5,825 nucleotides of DNA from an uncultured Campylobacter sp. GTDB taxonomy: Bacteria; Campylobacterota; Campylobacteria; Campylobacterales; Campylobacteraceae. Positions 1 to 5,120 of the stretch are shown piece after piece; positions within the stretch are counted from its first letter, which is position 1; each line of letters begins with the position of its first letter. The stretch is from positions 1-5,825 of the forward strand of contig NZ_CALIBB010000166.1 in NCBI RefSeq assembly GCF_938045595.1, written 5' to 3'. Below the pieces are notes generated by a model. It saw only the letters and a list, made by a program, of their open reading frames with translations, searched no databases and was not told the DNA's origin. A program made the position numbers and the translations under genes.

Positions 1-2
1 CG

Positions 3-350
3 CAGATAAGACCCTTTCCTTTGCAGCCAAAATTTGCCGCGGACGACGTCGCGAGCTGGGACGGCGGCGGATTGGAGCCTGACGTCGTGCATGAAATTTT
101 AGAGCTTAAAAGGTCGGTCGGGCTCTATTATTCCGACGTCACGGCTGGGCTGGAGTATCACGACTGCACGAAATTCGGCGGCTATCCCTCCTTTTGCCAG
201 TCAGGAGTGAGTTTCGGCGATGGTTTTCAGTTCGTTTTTCAGATCTCTTCAGACGAAAAGGCTAATTTTAACGTCATTGACGGCGGCAGCTTGATGTTTG
301 CCAAAAACCCGCAAAGCGGGGCATGGAGCCTGTATTATGATTTCGATTAG
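3..350 (+). CDS. DUF1963 (YwqG-like) family protein, 3' part only
   Basis: The last 115 codons of a gene that runs in from the left edge. The frame is open from base 3, and the TTG at 21 has no ribosome site before it, so it is not taken as the start. The visible part reads RPFPLQPKF near the edge, then an acidic linker, then FGGYPSFCQ at about residues 58-66 and FVFQISSDE at about 77-85, followed by a short C-terminal strand region ending in YYDFD. The order of a 'GGYP' turn followed by 'hhhQIxSDE' and a short glycine-containing tail is what I recall of the C-terminal half of DUF1963/YwqG proteins, which are about 250-300 residues long. The molecular function of that family is unknown. Bacillus subtilis YwqG lies beside an LXG toxin locus, which suggests an immunity or accessory role, but this is inference. 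No membrane segment is visible. Confidence 0.7.
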   Translation, partial: QIRPFPLQPKFAADDVASWDGGGLEPDVVHEILELKRSVGLYYSDVTAGLEYHDCTKFGGYPSFCQSGVSFGDGFQFVFQISSDEKANFNVIDGGSLMFAKNPQSGAWSLYYDFD

Positions 351-465
351 GCGCGCGAAAGGCTTTAGCTTGCTTGCAAAATTCCGCCGCTTTAAATAGA
401 CGCTCAGGCCGAGTAGATTTACGATGGAATTTTATCGGCGCGCGACTTTGAGCCCGCTCGGTATG

Positions 466-511
466 GCTTAAATTTAAACGGCGGCGCGCCTCAATTAGAT
501 TAAATTTAAGC
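466..511. repeat. 12-bp perfect inverted repeat
   Basis: GCTTAAATTTAA at 466-477 is the exact reverse complement of 500-511, with a 22-base GC-rich loop. Each arm itself contains the palindrome TTAAATTTAA. There is no T tract after it, so it is not a standard terminator. It may simply reflect the abundance of AAATTT words in the spacers. Confidence 0.5.
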
Positions 512-598
512 TGCCGAAAGACGAGCATATGGTTGCAGGCGAGCCGAATACGGCGAGCAGGCTATGAAAAAATTCGGCGCTGCAAAATTTTAAAATTT

Positions 599-604
599 TA
601 TAAC
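599..604 (+). promoter_or_regulatory. Possible -10 box for the SMI1/KNR4 gene
   Basis: TATAAC follows an A/T block at 584-600 and lies 72 bases before the ATG at 677. It is the best -10 match in the spacer, but it lacks the usual extended G or TG before the hexamer. This is a weak call. Confidence 0.25.
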
Positions 605-676
605 TGAGATTTCAGATTCGAGCTTAAAATTTAAGGCGTGCTTGAAATTTTAACCCGCAAATTTAAAGGAGCGAAA

Positions 677-1486
677 ATGAACGCAAACGAGCTTGCAAAC
701 ATCTGGCGCAGACCGATCTACCTGCCCTATCTACAAGATCCGCTCACGGCGGAGGCGCTGCGAGCTGCAGAAGAGGAGCTAGGGCACGCCCTGCCGCGCG
801 AGCTCGCCATGATGCTAAGCGTGCAAAACGGCGGCTACCTGCGCTACGAGCTAGAAGGCTACCCGCTGGACGCCATCAGCGGCATCGGCGAGGCGTATCC
901 GTCGCTTACGCGCTTTAGCTGGGGCGAGGAGCGCGAGTGCGTGAGCTTCAAGCTTGACGGGCTGGTGCCCTTCAGCGGCGACGGACACTGGTACCTGTGC
1001 CTGGACTACCGCGCGAGCGAACAGCCTGCGGTCGCCTACATCGACGTAGAATGCGATGAGCAAAGCATCATCGCGCAGGATTTCGCTTCGTTTTTGGCGC
1101 TTTTGCGGCTCGACACGGGCGGCAAGATCGCGCTGCAAACAGGGCTCGATCTAAATGGCACAAAGGCGCGGCTGGAGGAAATTTTGAGCGTGCGAGCTAG
1201 AGCCGCCGATCCGCAGCTTTACGGCTTTAGCGTGTATAATTTCGCTCGCGATGGTGGCGTGCTGAGCCTTAGCCCGAACGAGGTTCGGCTCGGATTTGCC
1301 AGGCGGGGCGAGCGGCGGTTTAAAGAGCTTAAAAACTTCAGCGAGCCCGCCCTGCGCTATGCTGAGCTGGATGCGGGCGCGATGATACTGGACATTTTCA
1401 AAGAGGAGCTGATGGGTGAAATTTTGCGCGAGCTAAAGGATGCGGGTTTGTGCGCACAGAGCCTAAAAGACGCGATCGGCGCGTAA
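677..1486 (+). CDS. SMI1/KNR4 (SUKH-type) domain protein
   Basis: A 269-residue soluble protein. The ATG at 677 is chosen because AAAGGAG (665-671) lies 5 bases before it; the in-frame GTG at 638 has no properly spaced ribosome site. Residues 1-145 carry the SMI1/KNR4 signature: P-YLPYLQDPLT at about 13-24, a helix with E-LG-LP at about 33-40, VQNGGYLRY at about 49-57, GIGEAYPSL at 69-77, and LVPFSGDGHWYLCLDYR at 96-112, then YIDVE and a DFASFL helix. The second half (about 185-265) contains LSPNEVRLGF and ALRYAELD, which I recognise as the C-terminal extension that accompanies this domain in many bacterial homologues. SUKH proteins are widespread immunity proteins of polymorphic toxin systems, and the fold also occurs in the yeast regulator Knr4. 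No partner toxin is visible in the window. Family assignment is firm; the immunity role is inferred. The gene is clearly GC-richer than its flanks. Confidence 0.88.
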   Translation: MNANELANIWRRPIYLPYLQDPLTAEALRAAEEELGHALPRELAMMLSVQNGGYLRYELEGYPLDAISGIGEAYPSLTRFSWGEERECVSFKLDGLVPFSGDGHWYLCLDYRASEQPAVAYIDVECDEQSIIAQDFASFLALLRLDTGGKIALQTGLDLNGTKARLEEILSVRARAADPQLYGFSVYNFARDGGVLSLSPNEVRLGFARRGERRFKELKNFSEPALRYAELDAGAMILDIFKEELMGEILRELKDAGLCAQSLKDAIGA

Positions 1487-1503
1487 GCTTTTGCAATTAT
1501 TAG

Positions 1504-1534
1504 TGAGTTTTGTGCGGGCTGCGGCGCACGCTCA
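1504..1534 (+). terminator. Stem-loop after the SMI1/KNR4 gene, no T tract
   Basis: GTGCG (1512-1516) pairs with CGCAC (1525-1529) around an 8-base loop, and TGAG (1504-1507) pairs with CTCA (1531-1534) outside an uneven internal loop. It begins 17 bases after the stop codon. Position fits a 3'-end structure, but no U run follows, so intrinsic termination is doubtful. Confidence 0.25.
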
Positions 1535-1573
1535 TGCAACCAGCAATGCGGGCTTGCGAGCGCAAATTTAGCT

Positions 1574-1583
1574 CGCCGCGGCG
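1574..1583. promoter_or_regulatory. CGCCGCGGCG palindrome at about -35 of a promoter
   Basis: A perfect 10-base palindrome lies 13 bases upstream of the TATAAT at 1597. In a genome where -35 boxes are weak, a GC palindrome at this spot could be an operator, but it could also be chance in GC-rich DNA. Confidence 0.2.
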
Positions 1584-1591
1584 GGTAAAAT

Positions 1592-1602
1592 TTCGCTATA
1601 AT
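1592..1602 (+). promoter_or_regulatory. Extended -10 promoter for the DUF4299-like gene
   Basis: TTCGCTATAAT carries a perfect -10 hexamer (TATAAT, 1597-1602) preceded by GC, the pattern typical of vegetative Campylobacter promoters, which generally lack a clear -35. Transcription would start near 1609, giving a leader of about 20 bases before the ATG at 1629. This is the clearest promoter in the window. Confidence 0.65.
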
Positions 1603-1628
1603 TTTGCCGTTTCAATAAGGAGAAAACG

Positions 1629-2558
1629 ATGAGTGTAGAATTCCGCGTCAAAAACAAAAAGCGACCGCTATTTATGGGCTATTCGGACGCCATGAGCGTT
1701 AGCAAGGCATTGGATCTGCTGCCCGATCTATCGGTATTTGGCATAGACGAGAGCGCCGAGGACTTTGACGAGAGGGCGTTTTTAAAATCGCCTTTGAGCG
1801 AGTATCAATGTTTGATTTTGGGCGTGCGGGGCAAGAGCGGGCGCGGGATGGAGCTAAGATATGACGAGGAGCGACAAAGCTACGCCGTGCGCGTAAATAC
1901 GCCCGCGACGGTCTTTGATTGGGTTTTGGCGATCTCATATCTACAGGCGCTATCTAAGCAGCTGGGGGGCGAGATCATGGATGAAAACGGAGAAATTTAC
2001 ACCCACGACAGGATAGAAGAATTCGACTACGAGCGCGATATAGCGGCGGGGCTACATTCGATAGATCAACACTTAAGCGGCGATACGGAGGTAAATTTTT
2101 GCTACGGAGTAGAGAGGCCTTTTGCGATAAACCGCGCGATGATGAATGAAATTTTAGCCTCATACAACCCCGCCGCCGAGTTTAGCAAGCGGCTAACCGA
2201 AGTGCAATATCTCGACGCTTACAGCGCGCACCAGAGGTTTTACCGAAATGGAGATGACGGCGCGATAATGGGCTCATACGCGCTCACGCAGGACCTGCCC
2301 ACTATCCTGCCCTACAAGCCGTTTGTGGAGTGGCAAAACGCGGAGATGCTGAAAAATAGCGACGTAGCGCGCTGGCAGATCGCGCTCATAGGCATAGAGG
2401 GCGACGAAAACGACGCCGGTAACTACCGCGCCATCGCCGAGCTGGAATATGGCGAGTTTATCGCTCGCCTGCCGAAGCAAAACTACCGCTTCATCGATGC
2501 GAGCTATATTTTGGTTGACGGGCTAAGCGCAGAACAGCTAAAGGCGCTGGCGGGCTAA
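1629..2558 (+). CDS. DUF4299-like protein
   Basis: A 309-residue soluble acidic protein. AAGGAG (1617-1622) lies 6 bases before the ATG, and a strong promoter lies just upstream. It opens with MSVEFRVKNKK. Other marks are GVRGKSGRGMELRY (65-78), an aromatic helix beginning TPATVFDWVLAISYLQAL (91-108), a GEIYTHDRIEEFDYERDI stretch (121-138), YGVERPFAIN (159-168), LDAYSAHQRFY (195-205), ILPYKPFVEW (226-235) and a C-terminal RFIDASYILVDGL. The order and wording match my memory of the DUF4299 family, proteins of about 300 residues known mainly from firmicutes and fusobacteria, whose function is not established. No signal peptide or membrane helix is seen. Lying after a SUKH gene and a DUF1963-like gene, it may belong to the same immunity-like set, which is inference. 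The family call should be tested with a profile search. Confidence 0.62.
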   Translation: MSVEFRVKNKKRPLFMGYSDAMSVSKALDLLPDLSVFGIDESAEDFDERAFLKSPLSEYQCLILGVRGKSGRGMELRYDEERQSYAVRVNTPATVFDWVLAISYLQALSKQLGGEIMDENGEIYTHDRIEEFDYERDIAAGLHSIDQHLSGDTEVNFCYGVERPFAINRAMMNEILASYNPAAEFSKRLTEVQYLDAYSAHQRFYRNGDDGAIMGSYALTQDLPTILPYKPFVEWQNAEMLKNSDVARWQIALIGIEGDENDAGNYRAIAELEYGEFIARLPKQNYRFIDASYILVDGLSAEQLKALAG

Positions 2559-2730
2559 ATTTTACTTGCGGTGAAATTCTACAGAATTTTATCGAGGATT
2601 GACGCCGCAAAATTTAAAGGGGCGGAATTCTCAGTAAATTTCGCGGTATGTAAAATTCTAAAAGACGGAATTTTATCGCGATGCAAATTTAAGAATTCCA
2701 CCACGATAAAATTCCGTCGCGATAAAATTT
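2557..2730. repeat. RAATTY-dense spacer with repeated GAATTTTATCG
   Basis: The spacer holds twelve RAATTY words in 174 bases, at 2557, 2574, 2584, 2610, 2625, 2636, 2653, 2668, 2685, 2693, 2709 and 2725. GAATTTTATCG occurs directly at 2584-2594 and 2668-2678 and inverted at 2704-2714. A small 7-bp hairpin (AAATTCT at 2574-2580, AGAATTT at 2583-2589) follows the stop of the previous gene, nested inside TTGCGG (2566-2571) and CCGCAA (2605-2610). Confidence 0.6.
2664..2730 (+). promoter_or_regulatory. Two mutually exclusive stems before the 89-residue gene
   Basis: Stem I: 2664-2678 pairs perfectly over 15 bp with 2704-2718, loop 25 bases. Stem II: the same left arm (2668-2683) pairs with 2715-2730 over 16 pairs including two G-U pairs, loop 31 bases. 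The two cannot form together. Stem II ends three bases before the ribosome site AAAGG (2733-2737). A possible TAAAAT -10 at 2651-2656 would start the transcript at the left arm. Regulation by alternative folding is a hypothesis; the repeats are directly visible. Confidence 0.4.
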
Positions 2731-2742
2731 AGAAAGGTTAAA

Positions 2743-3012
2743 ATGAAAAGGACCTACTACGATCTAAAAATTTACGATAACGGCATGATGCGAGGCGTGC
2801 TACAAGAGGACATCGAGGCGCTGCCGTTTTTCGACTACTGGCAAAAGATGAGTCTTGGCTCGACGCAGGGCATATACATTGACGAAAGCGGCAAAGAGCA
2901 TAGGCTCGTCTATCTGCACGACTGGGAGAGATTTTGTAGATTATTCGCTCGCGAACAGGAGCTACTTAAGCGCGCCCCGGTCGGTAGCGAAAATGAGCGA
3001 TCCAAGCCGTAG
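2743..3012 (+). CDS. Hypothetical protein, 89 residues
   Basis: I do not recognise a family. The ATG at 2743 follows AAAGG (2733-2737) at a spacing of 5. The protein is soluble and rich in charged and aromatic residues: MKRTYYDLKIYDNGMM at the N-terminus suggests a first beta strand and turn; LPFFDYW lies at about 27-33; GIYIDESGKEHRLVYLHDW (about 43-61) looks like a beta hairpin; and a charged helix follows to about residue 77. A compact mixed fold of this size, standing alone after immunity-like genes, would suit a small immunity or antitoxin-type protein, but nothing proves it. Codon choice is like the neighbours, which favours a real gene. A longer overlapping frame (2855-3073) is a shadow. 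It converges with the DUF3137 gene, 81 bases away. Confidence 0.65.
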   Translation: MKRTYYDLKIYDNGMMRGVLQEDIEALPFFDYWQKMSLGSTQGIYIDESGKEHRLVYLHDWERFCRLFAREQELLKRAPVGSENERSKP

Positions 3013-3027
3013 CGGATCTCGGTCGGC

Positions 3028-3120
3028 AGCGGAGAATAGCGGCGATCCTAGCTACAGCGCAAGTAAATTTTAGCCGATAAATAGCGGTGCGCATTAATCA
3101 GCCAAAATCGCCGCTCCGCT
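3028..3120. terminator. Stem structures in the convergent gap, weak
   Basis: The gap between two converging genes holds a hairpin (GCGCA 3057-3061 plus CCG 3074-3076, pairing with CGG 3085-3087 plus TGCGC 3088-3092) and a longer-range 9-bp repeat (AGCGGCGAT 3038-3046 with ATCGCCGCT 3107-3115), extended by AGCGG 3028-3032 and CCGCT 3116-3120. No T tract follows on either strand, so a bidirectional terminator is only suggested by position. Confidence 0.25.
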
Positions 3121-4074
3121 TAAATCCGGGTTTAAATTTAACTCGTCTATGATAGATAAAAGCTCTGAAATTTCCTTTTTGATCCCCGCGGCATCCTTGA
3201 GGCTCGGCGGCGGCGAAAAGAGCGTTGTTTCAAACTTATTTTTCGCCCCGTTTAAAAATAGATAAAGCTTATCGTCCATAAACGCCGCGCTCAGCCCCAT
3301 TTTGCCCGCAAATTTTTCCTTCAGCTCTCGCAAGCGCTGCATAAATGCGGGCGTCAAAAGATACCTCGCCTCAACCTTATCGTCCGCAAAGACCCGAAAT
3401 TCTTTACTAAAAAACACGTCGTCCATCTGTTCTTTTTCGCCTAAAAATCTGGTGTTTAGTGTGCGGCTCGCTACTATAGTTTGCCCGCTAAATTTCTTGT
3501 AGAACTCGCAGACCAAAACCGAGCCGCTGAACGCCTGCATATCCTTCATGGCCTCCCATGCAAAAATTATCGCGGATAGCAAATTTAGCGCCGCCGAGTC
3601 GCCGATTTCCAGCGTCGCGCCGTTTGGGATGTCGATCGCTTCGCTGAGATTAAATTTGACGCCGTTATAAATGCCTCCGATTTGATCTTCAGCGCGAAAC
3701 TCATCGGGCGAATAGATGCCGATTTTGCGAAATTCTTTACGGCTGATGCCGGCAAATGGATCGTAGTTAAAATTTGGATCTACCCCGCGGATGGCGGCGC
3801 GGACGAAAACGTCTTTATAAAACGCTTTGTAATCCCCCAGCTCGCTGGTCACTCGGCTCGCGTTAGCCATTAGCGCGGCTTGAAAAAACGGTATATAGAT
3901 AATGATGAAAAATAGCGGTGCAAGGCGATTTTCAAAAAGATGCCCTACGGCAAATCCGCCGCCTACGGGTAGCACTATTATAAATAAAATCCCCAAAAAC
4001 AGATACTTTGCAAATGCTAGCCGGCACTCTTTTTGCTTTTTGGCGGTGGCAACTATTGCTTCGTTTATATTCAA
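3094..4074 (-). CDS. DUF3137 family membrane protein
   Basis: A 326-residue protein starting at TTG (4074-4072), chosen because AAAAAGG on the - strand lies 6 bases before it. A short basic N-terminus is followed by two membrane helices, about 24-46 (LFLGILFIIVLPVGGGFAVG) and 52-69 (FFIIIYIPFF), then a long soluble domain, probably cytoplasmic. That domain shows the DUF3137 pattern: a 'DPNFNYDPFAGISRKEF' segment at about 99-115, a 'FYKKFSGQTIV' strand at mid-protein, FRVFADDKVEARYLLTP and a helix ending MQRLRELKEKF, then a final helix with LSIIDELNLN. Length and order match family members as I know them. The function is unknown; in many bacteria members sit beside lemA, which is not seen here. 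It lies downstream of a second small membrane protein gene in the same direction, with 139 bases between, and has its own likely promoter. Confidence 0.82.
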   Translation of the reverse strand: MNINEAIVATAKKQKECRLAFAKYLFLGILFIIVLPVGGGFAVGHLFENRLAPLFFIIIYIPFFQAALMANASRVTSELGDYKAFYKDVFVRAAIRGVDPNFNYDPFAGISRKEFRKIGIYSPDEFRAEDQIGGIYNGVKFNLSEAIDIPNGATLEIGDSAALNLLSAIIFAWEAMKDMQAFSGSVLVCEFYKKFSGQTIVASRTLNTRFLGEKEQMDDVFFSKEFRVFADDKVEARYLLTPAFMQRLRELKEKFAGKMGLSAAFMDDKLYLFLNGAKNKFETTLFSPPPSLKDAAGIKKEISELLSIIDELNLNPDLSGAAILAD

Positions 4075-4089
4075 AATTTACCTTTTTCT

Positions 4090-4197
4090 AAATTTATGTG
4101 GCGGATTTCGCGCTCGGAGCGAATTTTAGCAAAATTTATGTCGCAAAGATACGGCAGCGTGAGTAAATTTATTCGGCGGATTAAATTTATGAAATTT
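4090..4197. repeat. RAATTY cluster between two membrane protein genes
   Basis: Six RAATTY words occur in 108 bases (4090, 4121, 4132, 4165, 4183, 4192), three of them within AAATTTATG. The same spacer region also carries a 9-base direct repeat ACGGCAGCG at 4151-4159 and 4203-4211. No open frame of note is present. Confidence 0.55.
4123..4130 (-). promoter_or_regulatory. Likely -10 promoter for the DUF3137 gene
   Basis: On the - strand the sequence reads TTTTGCTAAAATTC: a TAAAAT hexamer (4128-4123) preceded by TTTTGC, close to the Campylobacter extended -10 pattern. The start would be near 4116, leaving a leader of about 42 bases that begins at a small GC hairpin (CGCTC/GAGCG, 4111-4121). This would let the gene be expressed apart from its upstream neighbour. 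Confidence 0.45.
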
Positions 4198-4213
4198 ACG
4201 CCACGGCAGCGAT

Positions 4214-4642
4214 CTACTCGGACGTGCGCTGATTTAGCCACGTTCTCAGATTGCTCGCGCCCTCTTTTAACACCACAAATCCTGCGGCGGCAACACAGAC
4301 AAAATTAATTAGCGAGCCCCTCCCGCCGACGTTTAAAATCCCAAAGCCCACGATCCACAGCGCCGCGCCGAAACCCAGCGTGCACACGGCGGTCGCGATC
4401 CCCAGCTTGCGGCGCAAAGGGCTTGGTTTGCGCACCACCTGAACTCGAGTGATCACGTAGCTGCCCGCATATCCTCCGCGGATGAAATACGCGCGCGCAA
4501 GCTCGCCCTCCTCCACGGGGATATCGTTAAACTCGCCGCGCAGCTTCACGCCGTCTATTTCGAAAAATACCCAAATTTTGCTATTTCCTCTTGCAGTGTG
4601 GACGCGGAGATTTCGAACCTCGCCCGTGATCTCATATTCCAA
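4214..4642 (-). CDS. Small two-helix membrane protein with beta-rich head
   Basis: A 142-residue protein starting at TTG (4642-4640), supported by GAGGAG (4653-4648 on the - strand) 5 bases before it; the nearby ATG is out of frame. Residues 1-70 look like a small beta barrel: strands around EITGEVRNLRVHT, SKIWVFFEIDGVKLRGEFNDI, a GELARAYFIRG segment and GSYVITRVQVVRK. The strand pattern resembles an OB fold, but I cannot name the family. A basic stretch (RKPSPLRRK, 71-79) precedes two membrane helices, about 80-103 and 109-125, so the head is likely cytoplasmic by the positive-inside rule. Residues 126-142 form a short polar tail. It lies upstream of the DUF3137 gene in the same direction. 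Both have a soluble domain facing the cytoplasm by prediction, so a joint membrane complex is possible but unproven. Confidence 0.7.
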   Translation of the reverse strand: MEYEITGEVRNLRVHTARGNSKIWVFFEIDGVKLRGEFNDIPVEEGELARAYFIRGGYAGSYVITRVQVVRKPSPLRRKLGIATAVCTLGFGAALWIVGFGILNVGGRGSLINFVCVAAAGFVVLKEGASNLRTWLNQRTSE

Positions 4643-4916
4643 TTTGTCTCCTCAAACATAGCTTCGCGCTTTGCTTCCGCGCTAAATTCCGCGCCGTAAA
4701 ATTTTAAAATCAAAATTTATGCCTTGCTTGCAGCGCCGCCCGTAAAATTTTAAAGTTAAACCTCTACAAGCACTAAATTTAGAACTAAGCCTTAAAAATT
4801 TTATAGCAATAGAATTCCAAATAAAGCTCGCCGCTAAATTTAGCAAGCCATATGTGCGGGCTATCTGGACCTTGCCGAATTTCGCACGTCGCAAAATCGC
4901 GGCGAAATTCCGCACG
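4643..4916. other. AT-rich non-coding spacer
   Basis: Ten RAATTY words lie between 4684 and 4909. A 14-base direct repeat, CGTAAAATTTTAAA, occurs at 4695-4708 and 4741-4754. An open frame on the - strand (4682-4969) is rejected as a gene: it has no ribosome site, its start is a bare TTG, and much of it translates AAATTT words. Confidence 0.55.
4798..4807 (-). promoter_or_regulatory. Possible -10 promoter for the small membrane protein gene
   Basis: On the - strand the sequence reads TTGCTATAAAAT, with TATAAA at 4805-4800 preceded by GC, a good extended -10 match. The leader to the TTG start at 4642 would be about 150 bases, long for this genome, so the link to that gene is uncertain. Confidence 0.35.
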
Positions 4917-5120
4917 CTATAAAAGCTCACAAATCCGCCACAGCAATATTGCAGGCAAGCCCATCGCAAAACCGATACCTCGCGACGAGCAGCACAAATA
5001 TGCTATGAAAGGCGGATAACGCAAAATAGACGCCATACGGAGGACGGCGAGCAATACAAAACAGGCGGCGTGCACGGCAGGCAGTGCAAATCGGCAAATG
5101 TGCGCCGGGCTACCAAGCGC
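4917..5120 (-). other. Open hydrophobic frame after the Sel1 gene stop; possible small membrane ORF or remnant
   Basis: The frame of the Sel1 gene stays open for 67 more codons after its TAG, ending at a TAG at 4919-4917. From an ATG at 5036 it would encode 39 residues with two hydrophobic runs (YPPFIAYLCC and GFAMGLPAILLW); a GTG at 5075 would give 52 residues, adding CFVLLAVLRM. No ribosome site precedes either start. The stretch has no RAATTY word, unlike the adjoining spacer and like the genes. It could be a small membrane protein, a decayed gene or chance. Confidence 0.2.

Larger units (their letters stand above)
351..676. other. Non-coding spacer, AT-rich, RAATTY-dense
   Basis: No convincing gene lies in this 326-bp stretch. 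It holds ten RAATTY words (at 379, 427, 470, 502, 570, 585, 593, 627, 645 and 659), a GGAATTTTATCG repeat copy at 426-437, an inverted repeat at 466-511, and an AT-rich block at 584-604 just upstream of the next gene. GC-rich islands such as GGCGCGCC at 483-490 alternate with the AT words. No terminator with a T tract was found after the stop at 350. Confidence 0.6.

Noticed and set aside
274..528. 84-codon open frame on the - strand overlapping the DUF1963-like gene end
   Set aside because: No ribosome site, overlaps a recognisable gene on the other strand, and reads low-complexity basic sequence.
638..676. GTG start 13 codons upstream of the SMI1/KNR4 ATG
   Set aside because: The nearest AAGG is only one base away from the GTG, whereas the ATG at 677 has AAAGGAG at a correct spacing; the extra residues are not family-like.
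2557..2730. CRISPR array
   Set aside because: The repeated words are short, irregularly spaced and inverted as well as direct; there are no uniform spacers.
2855..3073. 72-codon + strand frame overlapping the 89-residue gene
   Set aside because: Serine- and arginine-rich shadow frame without a ribosome site; the overlapping frame has a good start and a more protein-like sequence.
4943..4952. GCAATATTGC palindrome as an operator
   Set aside because: A 10-base AT-centred palindrome with no promoter or gene start close by; likely chance.
4682..4969. 95-codon open frame on the - strand
   Set aside because: It starts at a bare TTG with no ribosome site, has an odd composition with many Cys, Arg and Phe, and much of it is translated AAATTT words from a spacer.
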